The notes under the pieces are model-generated. The model did no database searches and was not told the origin of the DNA. It saw only the letters and a list, made by a program, of their open reading frames with translations. Shown piece after piece: positions 10,524-18,473 of a DNA stretch of 64,000 nt. Source of the DNA: Roseomonas sp. (GTDB lineage Bacteria; Pseudomonadota; Alphaproteobacteria; Acetobacterales; Acetobacteraceae); the NCBI GenBank assembly GCA_020249465.1, contig JADCFP010000005.1:1-64000 (forward strand), written 5' to 3'. A program made the position numbers and the translations under genes. Numbering within the stretch: position 1 is the stretch's first letter; every line of letters starts with the position of its first letter.

Positions 10524-11408
10524 ATGGCGAATTGGCGTGGTACCACAAAGGCTGATTTCTGGACCGGAACCGCCTTTGCGGATTATGCGAATGGTGATCT
10601 GGGGAATGATTACCTGAGCGGTGGCGGCGGTGATGATTGGCTTTATGGCGATTTGGGCAATGACGTGCTTTTCGGCGAAACCGGCAACGACAGGTTGCAA
10701 GGGGACGCCGGTAACGACCGCCTTTATGGGGGTGATGGGAATGATTGGCTGACCGGGGATGGCAATTCCGTTTCCTGGGGGCAGGATGATTTGCTGGAGG
10801 GCGGCGCCGGCAATGACACCGGCATGGGAGGGGGCGGCCAAGATACGCTGCGTGGTGGCGATGGCCGCGATGAGCTTTACGCCGATGCCGGCAATGACCG
10901 TGTGGAGGGTGGTGCGGGGAATGATTATGTCTCCGGCTGGGATGGCGCGGATTTGATCTATGGCGATGATGTTGCCGGGATACTGACGGGTGATGATTAC
11001 CTCCGCGGTGACAAGGGGCCTGATACGATATTTGGCGGCGCTGGTGCGGATAGTATCTTGGGCGGTGCGGATTCAGACCGGCTCACCGGCGGGGCGGGGG
11101 CTGACCGCTTCATGTATTCCACCGATGACATGGCGACGCCCAGCGCGATGGATGTCATTCTGGATTTTCAGCAGTTTTCCGATCTGCTGGTGTTCAGTTC
11201 GATTGATACCAATGCGTCGCTTGCTGGTGATCAGGCTTTTGCCTTTCGTGGCAGCCAAAGCTTCAGTGCGAGCGGCGTGGCGGAGATTCGCTGGTACCAA
11301 TCCGGCGGCAATACCTTCGTGCAAGCTGATATGGGCGATGGCGTTGCTGACATTACCTTGCAAATCCAGGGGCTGATGAACTTGGATCAGCAGGATTTCA
11401 CCTTGTGA
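10524..11408 (+). CDS. RTX calcium-binding repeat protein, no separate effector domain
   Basis: The 294-residue product consists mostly of glycine- and aspartate-rich nonapeptide repeats of the GGxGxDxLx type (about 13-15, residues 20-195, for example GETGNDRLQGDAGNDRLYG). These fold into a calcium-binding beta roll and usually mark type I secretion substrates. The last 95 residues (DVILDFQQFSDLLVF to QQDFTL) resemble the C-terminal cap seen after RTX blocks in serralysin-like proteins, which holds the secretion signal. There is no N-terminal signal peptide and no protease or toxin domain. No TolC, membrane-fusion or ABC secretion gene is adjacent. ATG 10524 is chosen; GTG 10509 is an alternative. 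An AT-rich stretch upstream (10440-10500) probably holds the promoter. Confidence 0.85.
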   Translation: MANWRGTTKADFWTGTAFADYANGDLGNDYLSGGGGDDWLYGDLGNDVLFGETGNDRLQGDAGNDRLYGGDGNDWLTGDGNSVSWGQDDLLEGGAGNDTGMGGGGQDTLRGGDGRDELYADAGNDRVEGGAGNDYVSGWDGADLIYGDDVAGILTGDDYLRGDKGPDTIFGGAGADSILGGADSDRLTGGAGADRFMYSTDDMATPSAMDVILDFQQFSDLLVFSSIDTNASLAGDQAFAFRGSQSFSASGVAEIRWYQSGGNTFVQADMGDGVADITLQIQGLMNLDQQDFTL

Positions 11409-11416
11409 AGATGGCG

Positions 11417-11450
11417 ATCATCGCTGGGGAGTTTTCTCCCCCGCGATGAT
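11417..11450 (+). terminator. Strong hairpin after the RTX gene
   Basis: ATCATCGC (11417-11424) pairs with GCGATGAT (11443-11450), and inside it GGGGAG pairs with CTCCCC around a TTTT loop, with one T/C mismatch between the two blocks. The hairpin starts 8 nt after the stop codon. No T tract follows, so it may act as a terminator or as a 3'-end stabiliser. Confidence 0.55.
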
Positions 11451-11496
11451 GAAGCTCCGTTTCTGCAAGATACAGTAAGCCGCGCCTCAAACCTTA

Positions 11497-12027
11497 TCAC
11501 GCTCCCGGTGTCACCCGCGTTTCAAGATCCCGTAGGCTGGCCATGGAAATCTCCAAACCGGCGCGCTTCCATTCGACATATTTTTCCGGCCCACCATAGA
11601 CTGCCCAATTATCCGGGTCCACAAATCGTTCACCGGACAAACCGAATGAAACCACTTCTCCAGTTTCATCATAAACACGCAGCGTTTCCGAAATCGCCCA
11701 GACCTGCCGCTTCTGCTGGTCAATCATTTCGGCGATCATTTTCTTATCCCAATCGGGCTCAGCCATGGTGCGTCCGCCCCAATCCGGTGCGCTAGCGGCG
11801 CCTCGGGCCTGTTCCGCAAGCCGGGCAATCTCCGCCGAGCGTTCCGCCGCGCGCGGGTCAATCGCAATCACCACTGCCGGGCCACGATCCGCCCGCGCCG
11901 CAACGCTGGCTGTGGGAGCTTGCCGCTGCATGCTCGCCTGCAGCGCAAGTGATGTGAGTTGCGTGGCATCAAAGCCGCCACCGAAACCCGGCATCTTGGG
12001 GCCGGCACCCAGAAAACCAATCGCCAT
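11497..12027 (-). CDS. Hypothetical protein
   Basis: The 176-residue product is not recognised. It opens with a glycine-rich stretch (MAIGFLGAGPKMPGFGGGF), followed by a polar helical region (RAAERSAEIARLAEQARGAA) and a C-terminal part with WAISETLRVYDETGEVVSF and DPDNWAVYGGPEKYVEW. No signal peptide or membrane helix is evident. The frame is open to 12168, but the extra N-terminal residues are lysine-rich and lie in an AT-rich region that looks like a promoter; ATG 12027 is preferred. The RTX gene converges on it and the LOG-family gene diverges from it. Codon use resembles the genome, so it is probably a real gene. Confidence 0.55.
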   Translation of the reverse strand: MAIGFLGAGPKMPGFGGGFDATQLTSLALQASMQRQAPTASVAARADRGPAVVIAIDPRAAERSAEIARLAEQARGAASAPDWGGRTMAEPDWDKKMIAEMIDQQKRQVWAISETLRVYDETGEVVSFGLSGERFVDPDNWAVYGGPEKYVEWKRAGLEISMASLRDLETRVTPGA

Positions 12028-12286
12028 GGGGTTTTTTCCCGTTCCACAAGGCCGTTCTTGACCAAGCTTTATTAGGCAATCGATAGATGAATAAAAGGTT
12101 AACGCCTTCACTTTTTTCTTGCTAGAAATTAGAAAATTGATGCTTAAGCGCCGGCCTTTTGACCCCAATGAGATGCCCTTTTTACCCCCAAAATTCCCTC
12201 TGCCGCCACAGGCTTGCCACGCGCCCCTTCGCCTTCCCCACCCGCTTCATGCCAAGATGCGCGCCACATCAAGGGGGAAGCTACCA

Positions 12287-13174
12287 ATGCCCGATAATGG
12301 CGCCCAAAAGCACTCACGCAGCTATCTGCTGGCGGTGGAGGATCAGGAATTCCTGCTCCGCGATGAAATGCGCCCTTTCCGTTTCGGCATGGAGTACGCC
12401 AAGGCCGAATATGCTTTGCGCGATTGGGGGGTGCGGTCGACCGTGGTGGTGTTTGGCTCCGCCCGCACGCCGAGTGCGGAGGAAGCCGCCGCACTCGCCA
12501 AAAAGGCGCGCGGGGCGGCGGAAAAACGCGCTGCACATAAGGCGCTGGAGCGGTCCCGCTATTATGAGGATGCGCGCGCTTTCGCCCGCATTGTCTCGAT
12601 GCGTGGCGGTGCGCTCGCCGCATCGGGCGCGGCGCGGGATAATGTGATTGCAACGGGCGGTGGCCCGGGGATCATGGAAGCGGCCAATCGCGGCGCCTCC
12701 GAATGTGGCGCGCCTTCCATTGGTTTCAACATCACCCTGCCGCATGAACAGGCGCCCAATTCCTGGTCCACGCCGGCGCTGACCTTCCGCTTCCATTACT
12801 TCGCCATGCGCAAGATGCACCTTGCCATGCGCGCCAATGCGCTCGCGGTCTTTCCAGGTGGCTTCGGGACTTTTGATGAATTGTTTGAGGTGCTGACCCT
12901 TACGCAATCAGAGAAGATGCGCCCCGTGCCGATTGTGCTGTTTGGGCGCGATTACTGGACCAAGGTGGTGAATTTTGCGGCGCTCGCCGAAGAAGGCATG
13001 ATCAGTGAAGCGGATTTGAAGCTGTTTGAAATTGTGGACAACCCGGAGGAAGGCTGGGCGAGCCTGTTGCAACGTGGGCTCTCACCCGCAGCTGCCCCGC
13101 CCTTGAAGCTCAGCCTGCCGCCGGCGGCAGGCAGGAAGCGGCCAGCAGCGCGAAAGCCGCGGCGCGGTGGCTGA
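12287..13174 (+). CDS. LOG-family protein (TIGR00730-like, cytokinin-riboside 5'-monophosphate phosphoribohydrolase type)
   Basis: The 295-residue product has the LOG/lysine-decarboxylase-like Rossmann core: [28 protein letters not shown], and the active-site motif [12 protein letters not shown]. Family members hydrolyse nucleoside 5'-monophosphates to the base and ribose 5-phosphate; actual substrates in bacteria are often unclear. ATG 12287 follows GGGGGAAG at good spacing; an upstream open frame from 12119 is not needed. The C-terminal tail is proline-rich and basic ([13 protein letters not shown]) and is encoded antisense to the end of rdgB, with a 65-nt overlap. Confidence 0.85.
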   Translation: MPDNGAQKHSRSYLLAVEDQEFLLRDEMRPFRFGMEYAKAEYALRDWGVRSTVVVFGSARTPSAEEAAALAKKARGAAEKRAAHKALERSRYYEDARAFARIVSMRGGALAASGAARDNVIATGGGPGIMEAANRGASECGAPSIGFNITLPHEQAPNSWSTPALTFRFHYFAMRKMHLAMRANALAVFPGGFGTFDELFEVLTLTQSEKMRPVPIVLFGRDYWTKVVNFAALAEEGMISEADLKLFEIVDNPEEGWASLLQRGLSPAAAPPLKLSLPPAAGRKRPAARKPRRGG

Positions 13175-13733
13175 TGCGGTGCTTCTCGGCCGGGTCCATT
13201 TCACCAAAGGTTTCTGAATAACCCTGCGGCACGAACATGGGGTCATAGCCAAAGCCATGCGCGCCGCGCGGCGGCCAAACCCACACACCTTCCGCCTTGC
13301 CCTCAAACCCTTCCTCATGCCCATCGGGCCAGGCGAGTACGAGCGCGCAAGTGAACCAGGCAGCGCGGTCTGAAGCGTGCTTGGCCAGGTCATGCACCTT
13401 ACCCATGGCCAGTGCGTAATCTCGCCCACCTTCCGGGCGCATGGCCCAATCGGCGGTATAAACACCCGGCGCGCCATCCAGCGCCGCCACCGAAAACCCT
13501 GAATCATCGGAAAGCGCCGGCATCCCCGCAGCCCGCGCTGCCGCATGCGCTTTGATGCGCGCATTGCCGAGGAAACTGGTTTCGGTCTCCTCAGGCTCCG
13601 GCAGGCCAAGCGCGCCGGCGCTGATTACCTCAATGCCATGCGGCGCCAGCAGCGCGGCCACTTCACGCAGCTTCCCAGAATTATGGGAGGCGATGACAAT
13701 CCTCTCGCCGCGTTGCAGGCGCCGATGCGCCAT
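13110..13733 (-). CDS. rdgB: dITP/XTP pyrophosphatase (non-canonical purine NTP hydrolase)
   Basis: RdgB removes dITP, dUTP-like and XTP precursors from the nucleotide pool by hydrolysis to the monophosphate. The product (207 residues) shows the HAM1 family features: [16 protein letters not shown] at the N terminus, [30 protein letters not shown], and the C-terminal [12 protein letters not shown] and HRISHRA. The ATG at 13733 shares one base with the rph stop (TGATG), indicating translational coupling; a GTG lies one codon upstream. The 3' end overlaps the convergent LOG-family gene by 65 nt. Confidence 0.95.
   Translation of the reverse strand: MAHRRLQRGERIVIASHNSGKLREVAALLAPHGIEVISAGALGLPEPEETETSFLGNARIKAHAAARAAGMPALSDDSGFSVAALDGAPGVYTADWAMRPEGGRDYALAMGKVHDLAKHASDRAAWFTCALVLAWPDGHEEGFEGKAEGVWVWPPRGAHGFGYDPMFVPQGYSETFGEMDPAEKHRISHRAAAFALLAASCLPPAAG
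13113..13132. repeat. 20-bp perfect palindrome inside the convergent rdgB/LOG overlap
   Basis: GCCTGCCGCC followed directly by GGCGGCAGGC is a perfect dyad. As RNA it would form an 8-bp stem with a CCGG loop on either strand. It lies within both coding regions just before the rdgB stop, so it could pause or end transcription from both sides. Confidence 0.5.
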
Positions 13734-14452
13734 CACTTATCCACCGCAAGACGCTGCTTGGCGAAAAGCGCTGCCGTGCCTTCCCGCGCATGGCCCATCA
13801 GCGCCTGCAAATCGGCTTCCGTAAAGGGCGCACCTTCGGCGGTGCCTTGAATTTCGACAATCCCGCCGGACGCCGTGAGGACAAAATTCGCATCCGCATC
13901 GGCCTTGCTGTCCTCATCATAATCAAGGTCGAGCACGGGCACGCCCTGATAAATGCCGCAGGAAATCGCCGCCACCTGATCCTTCAGCGGATTGCGGGAG
14001 ATGATGTTCATGCGCTTGCAATGTTCAAAGGCCAGATGCAGCGCGACCCAAGCACCGGTGATGGAAGCGCAGCGCGTGCCGCCATCGGCGGTCAGCACAT
14101 CGCAATCGAGGGTGATGGTCATCTCACCCATTGCCTTCAAATCCGTCACAGCGCGAAGGCTGCGCCCGATCAGGCGCTGGATTTCCTGTGTGCGGCCGGA
14201 TTGCTTGCCGCGCGCCGCTTCACGGTCCCCGCGCGTATGCGTCGCGCGCGGCAGCATGCCATATTCCGCCGTGACCCAGCCCTGGCCCTGGCCGCGCAGG
14301 AAGGGCGGCACCTTGCCTTCGACACTTGCGGTGCACAGCACCTCGGTCAGGCCCATGCGAATAACGCAGGACCCTTCCGCATGGCGGGCGACGCCGGGTT
14401 GGATGGACACGGTGCGAAGCGCGCCAGGGGCGCGGCCTGAGGGTCTGGTCAT
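13733..14452 (-). CDS. rph: Ribonuclease PH
   Basis: RNase PH is a phosphate-dependent 3'-5' exoribonuclease that trims tRNA precursors. The 239-residue product has the PH-domain fold with [50 protein letters not shown] and the catalytic-region [21 protein letters not shown] 14452 gives the usual length. It is the first gene of the rph-rdgB pair and diverges from hrcA, an arrangement common in alphaproteobacteria. The CIRCE-like dyad at 14464-14490 starts 11 nt upstream, so HrcA could influence rph expression. Confidence 0.95.
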   Translation of the reverse strand: MTRPSGRAPGALRTVSIQPGVARHAEGSCVIRMGLTEVLCTASVEGKVPPFLRGQGQGWVTAEYGMLPRATHTRGDREAARGKQSGRTQEIQRLIGRSLRAVTDLKAMGEMTITLDCDVLTADGGTRCASITGAWVALHLAFEHCKRMNIISRNPLKDQVAAISCGIYQGVPVLDLDYDEDSKADADANFVLTASGGIVEIQGTAEGAPFTEADLQALMGHAREGTAALFAKQRLAVDK

Positions 14453-14463
14453 GGACCGGGCGG

Positions 14464-14490
14464 TTAGCACAGCCGAAGGGCCGGCGCTAA
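14464..14490. promoter_or_regulatory. CIRCE-like HrcA operator (degenerate)
   Basis: TTAGCACAG, a 9-nt spacer, then CGGCGCTAA reproduces the 9-9-9 geometry of CIRCE (TTAGCACTC-N9-GAGTGCTAA). The left arm matches 7 of 9 and the right arm 6 of 9; the arms pair with each other at 7 of 9 positions, or over GGTTAGC/GCTAACC at the outer ends. It lies in the divergent rph-hrcA spacer, where HrcA autoregulation is expected. Confidence 0.6.
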
Positions 14491-14494
14491 CCCG

Positions 14495-14522
14495 TTGACG
14501 CGCCCGGTGCAGGCTTCATACT
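14495..14522 (+). promoter_or_regulatory. Candidate sigma-70-type promoter for hrcA
   Basis: TTGACG (14495-14500), a 16-bp gap and CATACT (14517-14522) match the -35/-10 consensus at 5 and 4 of 6 positions. It lies directly downstream of the CIRCE-like dyad. If real, transcription would begin near 14530 and the hrcA start must be GTG 14552 or ATG 14570, not the in-frame TTG at 14495. Confidence 0.35.
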
Positions 14523-14569
14523 TGGCGTATGACAAATCGGGACCCAAACCCGTGACCCATACGCCCACC

Positions 14570-15622
14570 ATGCTGACACCTGGGCTGCCTGCCGCTGCCG
14601 GGTTGGATAGCCGCTCGGCGCAGATCCTGCGCGAATTGGTGGAAACCTATGTCGCGACAGGCGAACCCGTGGGGTCCCGTACGCTGTCGCGCCGGCTGCC
14701 GCTCGGGCTATCCCCGGCCACTATCCGCAATGCCATGGCGGATCTGGAAGATGCCGGGCTGCTTTACGCGCCGCATACCTCGGCGGGGCGCTTGCCCACC
14801 GAACGCGGGCTTCGGCTTTTCGTGGATGGCTTGCTGGAATTTGGCGCGCTCGGCGAAGAAGACCGCGATGCGATTGCGGCGCGCTGCGCGGCATCGGGCC
14901 GGTCCTTGCAGGAAACCCTCGCGGAAGCCGGGCTGATGCTCTCGGGCCTGGCCGGCGCGGCCGGGCTGGTGGTGGCGCCAAAGACAGAAAACCCAGTGCG
15001 GCATATTGAATTTGTGGCCCTTGGGCCGGGCCGCGCCTTGGTGGTGCTGGTGCATGAAGGCGGGCAGGTCGAAAACCGCGTCATTGAAGTGCCGGCGGGG
15101 CTGCCGCCTTCGGCGCTGACACAGGCGTCCAACTACCTGAATGCGCGGCTCGCTGGCCGCACCTTGGAAGAAACCCGGAGCAAGGTGGCCGAGGAAATCG
15201 CCGCCGACCGCACGGCCTTGGATGCGCTGACGCAGCAGGTGATCTCGGCGGGGCTTGCCACCTGGTCCGGTGGCGGTGGCGGGTCGCTGATTTTGCGCGG
15301 TCAGTCGCGGCTGTTGCAGAATCTGGATCAGGCGGCGCAGGTGCAGGAAATCCAGCGGCTGTTCGAAAGGCTGGAAGCGCAGGAAACCATGCTGCGTCTG
15401 TTGGAATTGGCGCAGCGCGGCGAAGGAGTGCAAATCTTCATCGGTGCCGAAAGCGGGCTGTTCGATAGCGCTGGGCTTTCCGTGGTGGTGGCACCCTTCC
15501 GCAATGGTCAGGAAAAGATTGTCGGCGCCATCGGCGTGATTGGCCCGACACGCATCAATTACGGGCGCGTGATCCCGGTGGTGGATTACACGGCGCGCGT
15601 GATCGGCAGATTGCTCGGTTGA
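14570..15622 (+). CDS. hrcA: Heat-inducible transcription repressor HrcA
   Basis: HrcA represses chaperone genes by binding CIRCE and needs GroEL for activity. The 350-residue product has the N-terminal winged helix (LDSRSAQILRELVETYVATG, then VGSRTLSRRLPLGLSPATIR and DLEDAGLLYAPHTSAGRLP), and the C-terminal domain with FIGAESGLFDSAGLSVVVAP and IGVIGPTRINYGRVIPVVDY. ATG 14570 gives normal family length; GTG 14552 and TTG 14495 are in frame and possible. A CIRCE-like element is upstream. Unusually for alphaproteobacteria, no grpE follows; a tartrate dehydratase gene comes next. Confidence 0.95.
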   Translation: MLTPGLPAAAGLDSRSAQILRELVETYVATGEPVGSRTLSRRLPLGLSPATIRNAMADLEDAGLLYAPHTSAGRLPTERGLRLFVDGLLEFGALGEEDRDAIAARCAASGRSLQETLAEAGLMLSGLAGAAGLVVAPKTENPVRHIEFVALGPGRALVVLVHEGGQVENRVIEVPAGLPPSALTQASNYLNARLAGRTLEETRSKVAEEIAADRTALDALTQQVISAGLATWSGGGGGSLILRGQSRLLQNLDQAAQVQEIQRLFERLEAQETMLRLLELAQRGEGVQIFIGAESGLFDSAGLSVVVAPFRNGQEKIVGAIGVIGPTRINYGRVIPVVDYTARVIGRLLG

Positions 15623-15628
15623 AACTGA

Positions 15629-15648
15629 CGCGCGCTTGCAGGCGCGCG
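15629..15648 (+). terminator. Possible hairpin terminator after hrcA
   Basis: CGCGCGC (15629-15635) and GCGCGCG (15642-15648) form a 7-bp GC stem with a 6-nt loop 6 nt after the hrcA stop. There is no T tract. It may separate hrcA from the following tartrate dehydratase gene. Confidence 0.4.
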
Positions 15649-15667
15649 ATACGAAACAGGAACCCCC

Positions 15668-16846
15668 ATGCGTATCACTTCCATCCGCCACGGCGTGGTG
15701 CCGATCTCAAGCGCCATTGCCAATGCCTATATTGATTTCTCGAAAATGACGGCGAGTGTCGTTGCCATCACGGTGGAAGATGGCGCCGGCAAAAAAGCCA
15801 CGGGCTATGGCTTCAATTCCAATGGCCGTTATGCGCAGCCTGGCTTGCTGACAGAACGTTTCATCCCGCGTCTGCAAGGGGCGACCGAAGCGGAACTGGC
15901 GCGCAGCAAAGGCGGCCTTAGCCCCGGGCGCGCCTGGGCAGTGATGATGCGCAATGAAAAGCCGGGCGGGCATGGGGATCGTTCCGTCGCGGTTGGCGTT
16001 CTGGACATGGCCCTTTGGGATGCGGCGGCCAAGCTGGAAGGCGTGCCGCTGTGGCGCCTGCTCGCGGATCGGTATCGCGGCGGTCAGGCGGATGACAGCG
16101 CCTGGGTCTATGCTGCTGGCGGCTATTACTACCCCGGCAAGGGCGTGGATGCCTTGGTTGAAGAAATGAAGCGCTACCTCGGCATGGGGTATACCACCGT
16201 GAAAATGAAAATCGGTGGCGCACCTGGCACAGCGCTCAAGGAAGCGCTCAGCGAAGACATGGCGCGCATTGAAGCGGTGGTAAAACTGCTTGGCGGAGAT
16301 GGTTCGCGCCTGGCCGTGGATGTGAATGGCCGCTTTGGTTTGCATGCGGCGCTGACCTATGGCGCAGCGCTGCAACCCTTTGGGCTCCGCTGGTATGAGG
16401 AACCGCTCGATCCGCTGGATTATTCAACCCATGCGGCGCTCGCCGAACAATATATGCCGCCAATCGCCACCGGCGAGAATCTGTTTTCCATGCTGGATGC
16501 GCGCAATCTGATCCGCCATGGTGGCCTCAGGCCGGATCGCGATATTCTGCAATTCGATCCGGCACTTTCTTACGGCTTGGTTGAATATCTCCGCACGCTT
16601 GAAATGCTGGCACGGCATGGCTGGTCGCCCCGGCGTTGCGTGCCGCATGGCGGGCATCAATTCGCGCTCAATATCGCGGTTGGGCTTGGACTTGGCGGCA
16701 ATGAAAGCTACCCAGAGGTCTTCGCGCCCTTTGGCGGTTTCGCCGATAGCACGCCGGTGGTGGATGGGCGGATCAAAATGCCCGATATTCCCGGCATCGG
16801 GTTTGAAGCGAAATCAGCACTTTGGGCTGTCTTGAAGGATTTGTAG
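15668..16846 (+). CDS. tarD: D(-)-tartrate dehydratase (enolase superfamily)
   Basis: The 392-residue product closely resembles my recollection of the characterised Bradyrhizobium japonicum D-tartrate dehydratase, an enolase-superfamily enzyme that dehydrates D-tartrate to oxaloacetate. Shared stretches include NAYIDFSKMT, GYGFNSNGRY, NEKPGGHG, YAAGGYYYPGKG and HGGHQFALNIA. The KxK motif (KMK, about residues 179-181) supplies the base, D218, E244/E245 and E270 are candidate Mg2+ ligands, and H327 in PHGGH is the acid. Homology suggests tartrate; related hydroxy-diacids are possible. It stands alone between hrcA and a low-GC methyltransferase, with no tartrate transporter adjacent. Confidence 0.85.
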   Translation: MRITSIRHGVVPISSAIANAYIDFSKMTASVVAITVEDGAGKKATGYGFNSNGRYAQPGLLTERFIPRLQGATEAELARSKGGLSPGRAWAVMMRNEKPGGHGDRSVAVGVLDMALWDAAAKLEGVPLWRLLADRYRGGQADDSAWVYAAGGYYYPGKGVDALVEEMKRYLGMGYTTVKMKIGGAPGTALKEALSEDMARIEAVVKLLGGDGSRLAVDVNGRFGLHAALTYGAALQPFGLRWYEEPLDPLDYSTHAALAEQYMPPIATGENLFSMLDARNLIRHGGLRPDRDILQFDPALSYGLVEYLRTLEMLARHGWSPRRCVPHGGHQFALNIAVGLGLGGNESYPEVFAPFGGFADSTPVVDGRIKMPDIPGIGFEAKSALWAVLKDL

Positions 16847-16857
16847 CGTCACTGCCT

Positions 16858-17706
16858 TCAGCCCTTGCGGATCACGATCAGGCTATTGTCCCCAAGTGGT
16901 AGATTGGGCCGAAATAGGGTGACGTAATCCACAATATAGGAAGTTTTGCTGAAGAATTCCTTGTAGCGCAAAAGGTCACTTGGGGTGATATCCTCGATCA
17001 CGTAAATGCCGTGTTGCGCCAGATGTTGGATTGAATGGGTGAAGAGGCAGCTACCTGCTTCGAAAACATGCAAGCCATCATCCAACATGAAATCGAAACC
17101 TGTTTCGCCAAGCTGCTGCCAGTAAGCCTCAATGGCCGCAGGGTCGCGCTGATCAATGTAATGCGTCCTGATCCGTTCTTCGGTAAAGAGGATATCTCGG
17201 TCTATATCCGCGCCGTAAATCTGGGCATTGGGGAAATAATCACGCCAAACGCGCAGCGACGCGCCGGGCTTTCCATTCTCCTTCATTGAGGACGCCAGGT
17301 TCGGATTGTTTGTTCCCAAGCCACACTCAAAGACTTTTGTTATGCCATGGCGGCAATGACTGAAAAGCCGCTCATAATAATCGGCATAACTATGCGAAGG
17401 CCAGGGATAAGGGTGACCGTCAGGCCGCACTTCGCCCTTGTCTGAACCATATTGATCGCAAAGAGCGTTCAAGAGGGAACATCGGTTCTTCCCATAATGG
17501 CTTGTTACCTGAAAGTTCAGACCGACGTTCAACATTTGGGCAAATTGGGCAAGGGTTAGCGATTTCGGTGATGATTCCAAGGATGGTTTCCCTTTTCCTT
17601 CAAGAATGGACGCCATTGATAGCTTGTCCATTTGCTGTATCAAGATTACGCTACGCTCAACTAAGTCACGATTAACCAAGATTTTCAAGTTAAGCGGATT
17701 TTGCAT
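16858..17706 (-). CDS. Class I SAM-dependent methyltransferase, probable horizontal acquisition
   Basis: The 282-residue product has about 95 N-terminal residues with no recognised fold, then a Rossmann-type methyltransferase core: KVFECGLGTNNPNLAS (motif I region), LRVWRDYFPNAQIYGADID (motif II), YIDQRDPAAI, FDFMLDDGLH and GIYVIEDI. This pattern resembles sugar or small-molecule O-methyltransferases such as those acting on rhamnosyl groups in polyketide pathways, with acidic residues that could bind a metal. The substrate is unknown. Two lines counted by hand are about 48% GC, below the neighbours, suggesting transfer. It ends 11 nt after tarD in the opposite direction and diverges from nnrU with only 14 nt between starts. 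Confidence 0.75.
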   Translation of the reverse strand: MQNPLNLKILVNRDLVERSVILIQQMDKLSMASILEGKGKPSLESSPKSLTLAQFAQMLNVGLNFQVTSHYGKNRCSLLNALCDQYGSDKGEVRPDGHPYPWPSHSYADYYERLFSHCRHGITKVFECGLGTNNPNLASSMKENGKPGASLRVWRDYFPNAQIYGADIDRDILFTEERIRTHYIDQRDPAAIEAYWQQLGETGFDFMLDDGLHVFEAGSCLFTHSIQHLAQHGIYVIEDITPSDLLRYKEFFSKTSYIVDYVTLFRPNLPLGDNSLIVIRKG

Positions 17707-17720
17707 CGAAAGGCGACGTG

Positions 17721-18407
17721 ATGGAAGGCATTTTCCCCCTGCTCATGGCGGCGGCGTTTTGGTTCGTGACGCATAACGGCCTCGCCAGCGGACTGATGCG
17801 GGCCAGACTGGTCGCTGGCCTGGGCGCAAATGGCTTTCGTATTTTCTATTCCATCCTGTCGGTGCTTGCCTTGGTGCTGCTCGCGCGCGCCTGGGGCGCG
17901 GCTGACCCTGCGCCGATCTGGACCACGCCGGCCTGGCTTCGCCTGCTCCTTGCGCTGATCATGCTGCCGGCTTTTCTGTTCTTTGCCGCTGGGCTTTTAC
18001 GCAACCCGACAGGGATCGGCGGAGAGGGCCTCGTTGGGCAACAAATACGCGGCATTCAGCGCATCACGCGCCACCCCATGCTCTGGTCCTTCGCGCTTTG
18101 GGCCTTGGTGCATGTTGTTGGCAATGGCGATGTGGCGAGCCTGATCTTCTTCGGCACCTTCGCCATCAGCGCCTTCATCGGCATGCCTTCCATTGATCGC
18201 AAGCTTGCGGCGCGCGACCCGGAGGCTGCGGCAAAACTTCAGGCTGCAACTTCCATCCTGCCTTTCGGCGCCATCATGGTCGGGCGCAATCGGCTGGTGC
18301 TGGCGGAAATCGGCTGGCTCGCGCCCGCGCTCGCCCTGATCGGCTGGGCCGTGACGTTGCATTTCCATGCGCGCTTCTTCGGCGTGCCGGCGCTGCTGCC
18401 CTTCTGA
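17721..18407 (+). CDS. NnrU family membrane protein
   Basis: The product (228 residues from ATG 17721, with a GTG immediately upstream) is an integral membrane protein with about six hydrophobic helices. It carries the NnrU features: FWFVTHNGLASGLMR near the start, GLRNPTGIGGEGLV-like loop, and IQRITRHPMLWSFALWALVH, which contains conserved histidines. NnrU was first linked to nitric-oxide metabolism in Rhodobacter, but the family is widespread and a carotenoid isomerase homologue exists in plants; the reaction here is not known. No denitrification genes are nearby. Its start lies only 14 nt from that of the divergent methyltransferase. Confidence 0.85.
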   Translation: MEGIFPLLMAAAFWFVTHNGLASGLMRARLVAGLGANGFRIFYSILSVLALVLLARAWGAADPAPIWTTPAWLRLLLALIMLPAFLFFAAGLLRNPTGIGGEGLVGQQIRGIQRITRHPMLWSFALWALVHVVGNGDVASLIFFGTFAISAFIGMPSIDRKLAARDPEAAAKLQAATSILPFGAIMVGRNRLVLAEIGWLAPALALIGWAVTLHFHARFFGVPALLPF

Positions 18408-18473
18408 TCCGCGCTTGCCCCAAGCCCTGCACGAGGGGTATTTCGGCGCTCACAAGAATTGGAGTCCGCCTTG

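Noticed and set aside
12144-12653. A minus-strand frame of 169 residues opposite the LOG-family gene
   Set aside because: The LOG gene has clear motifs; the opposite frame is proline- and arginine-rich without homology.
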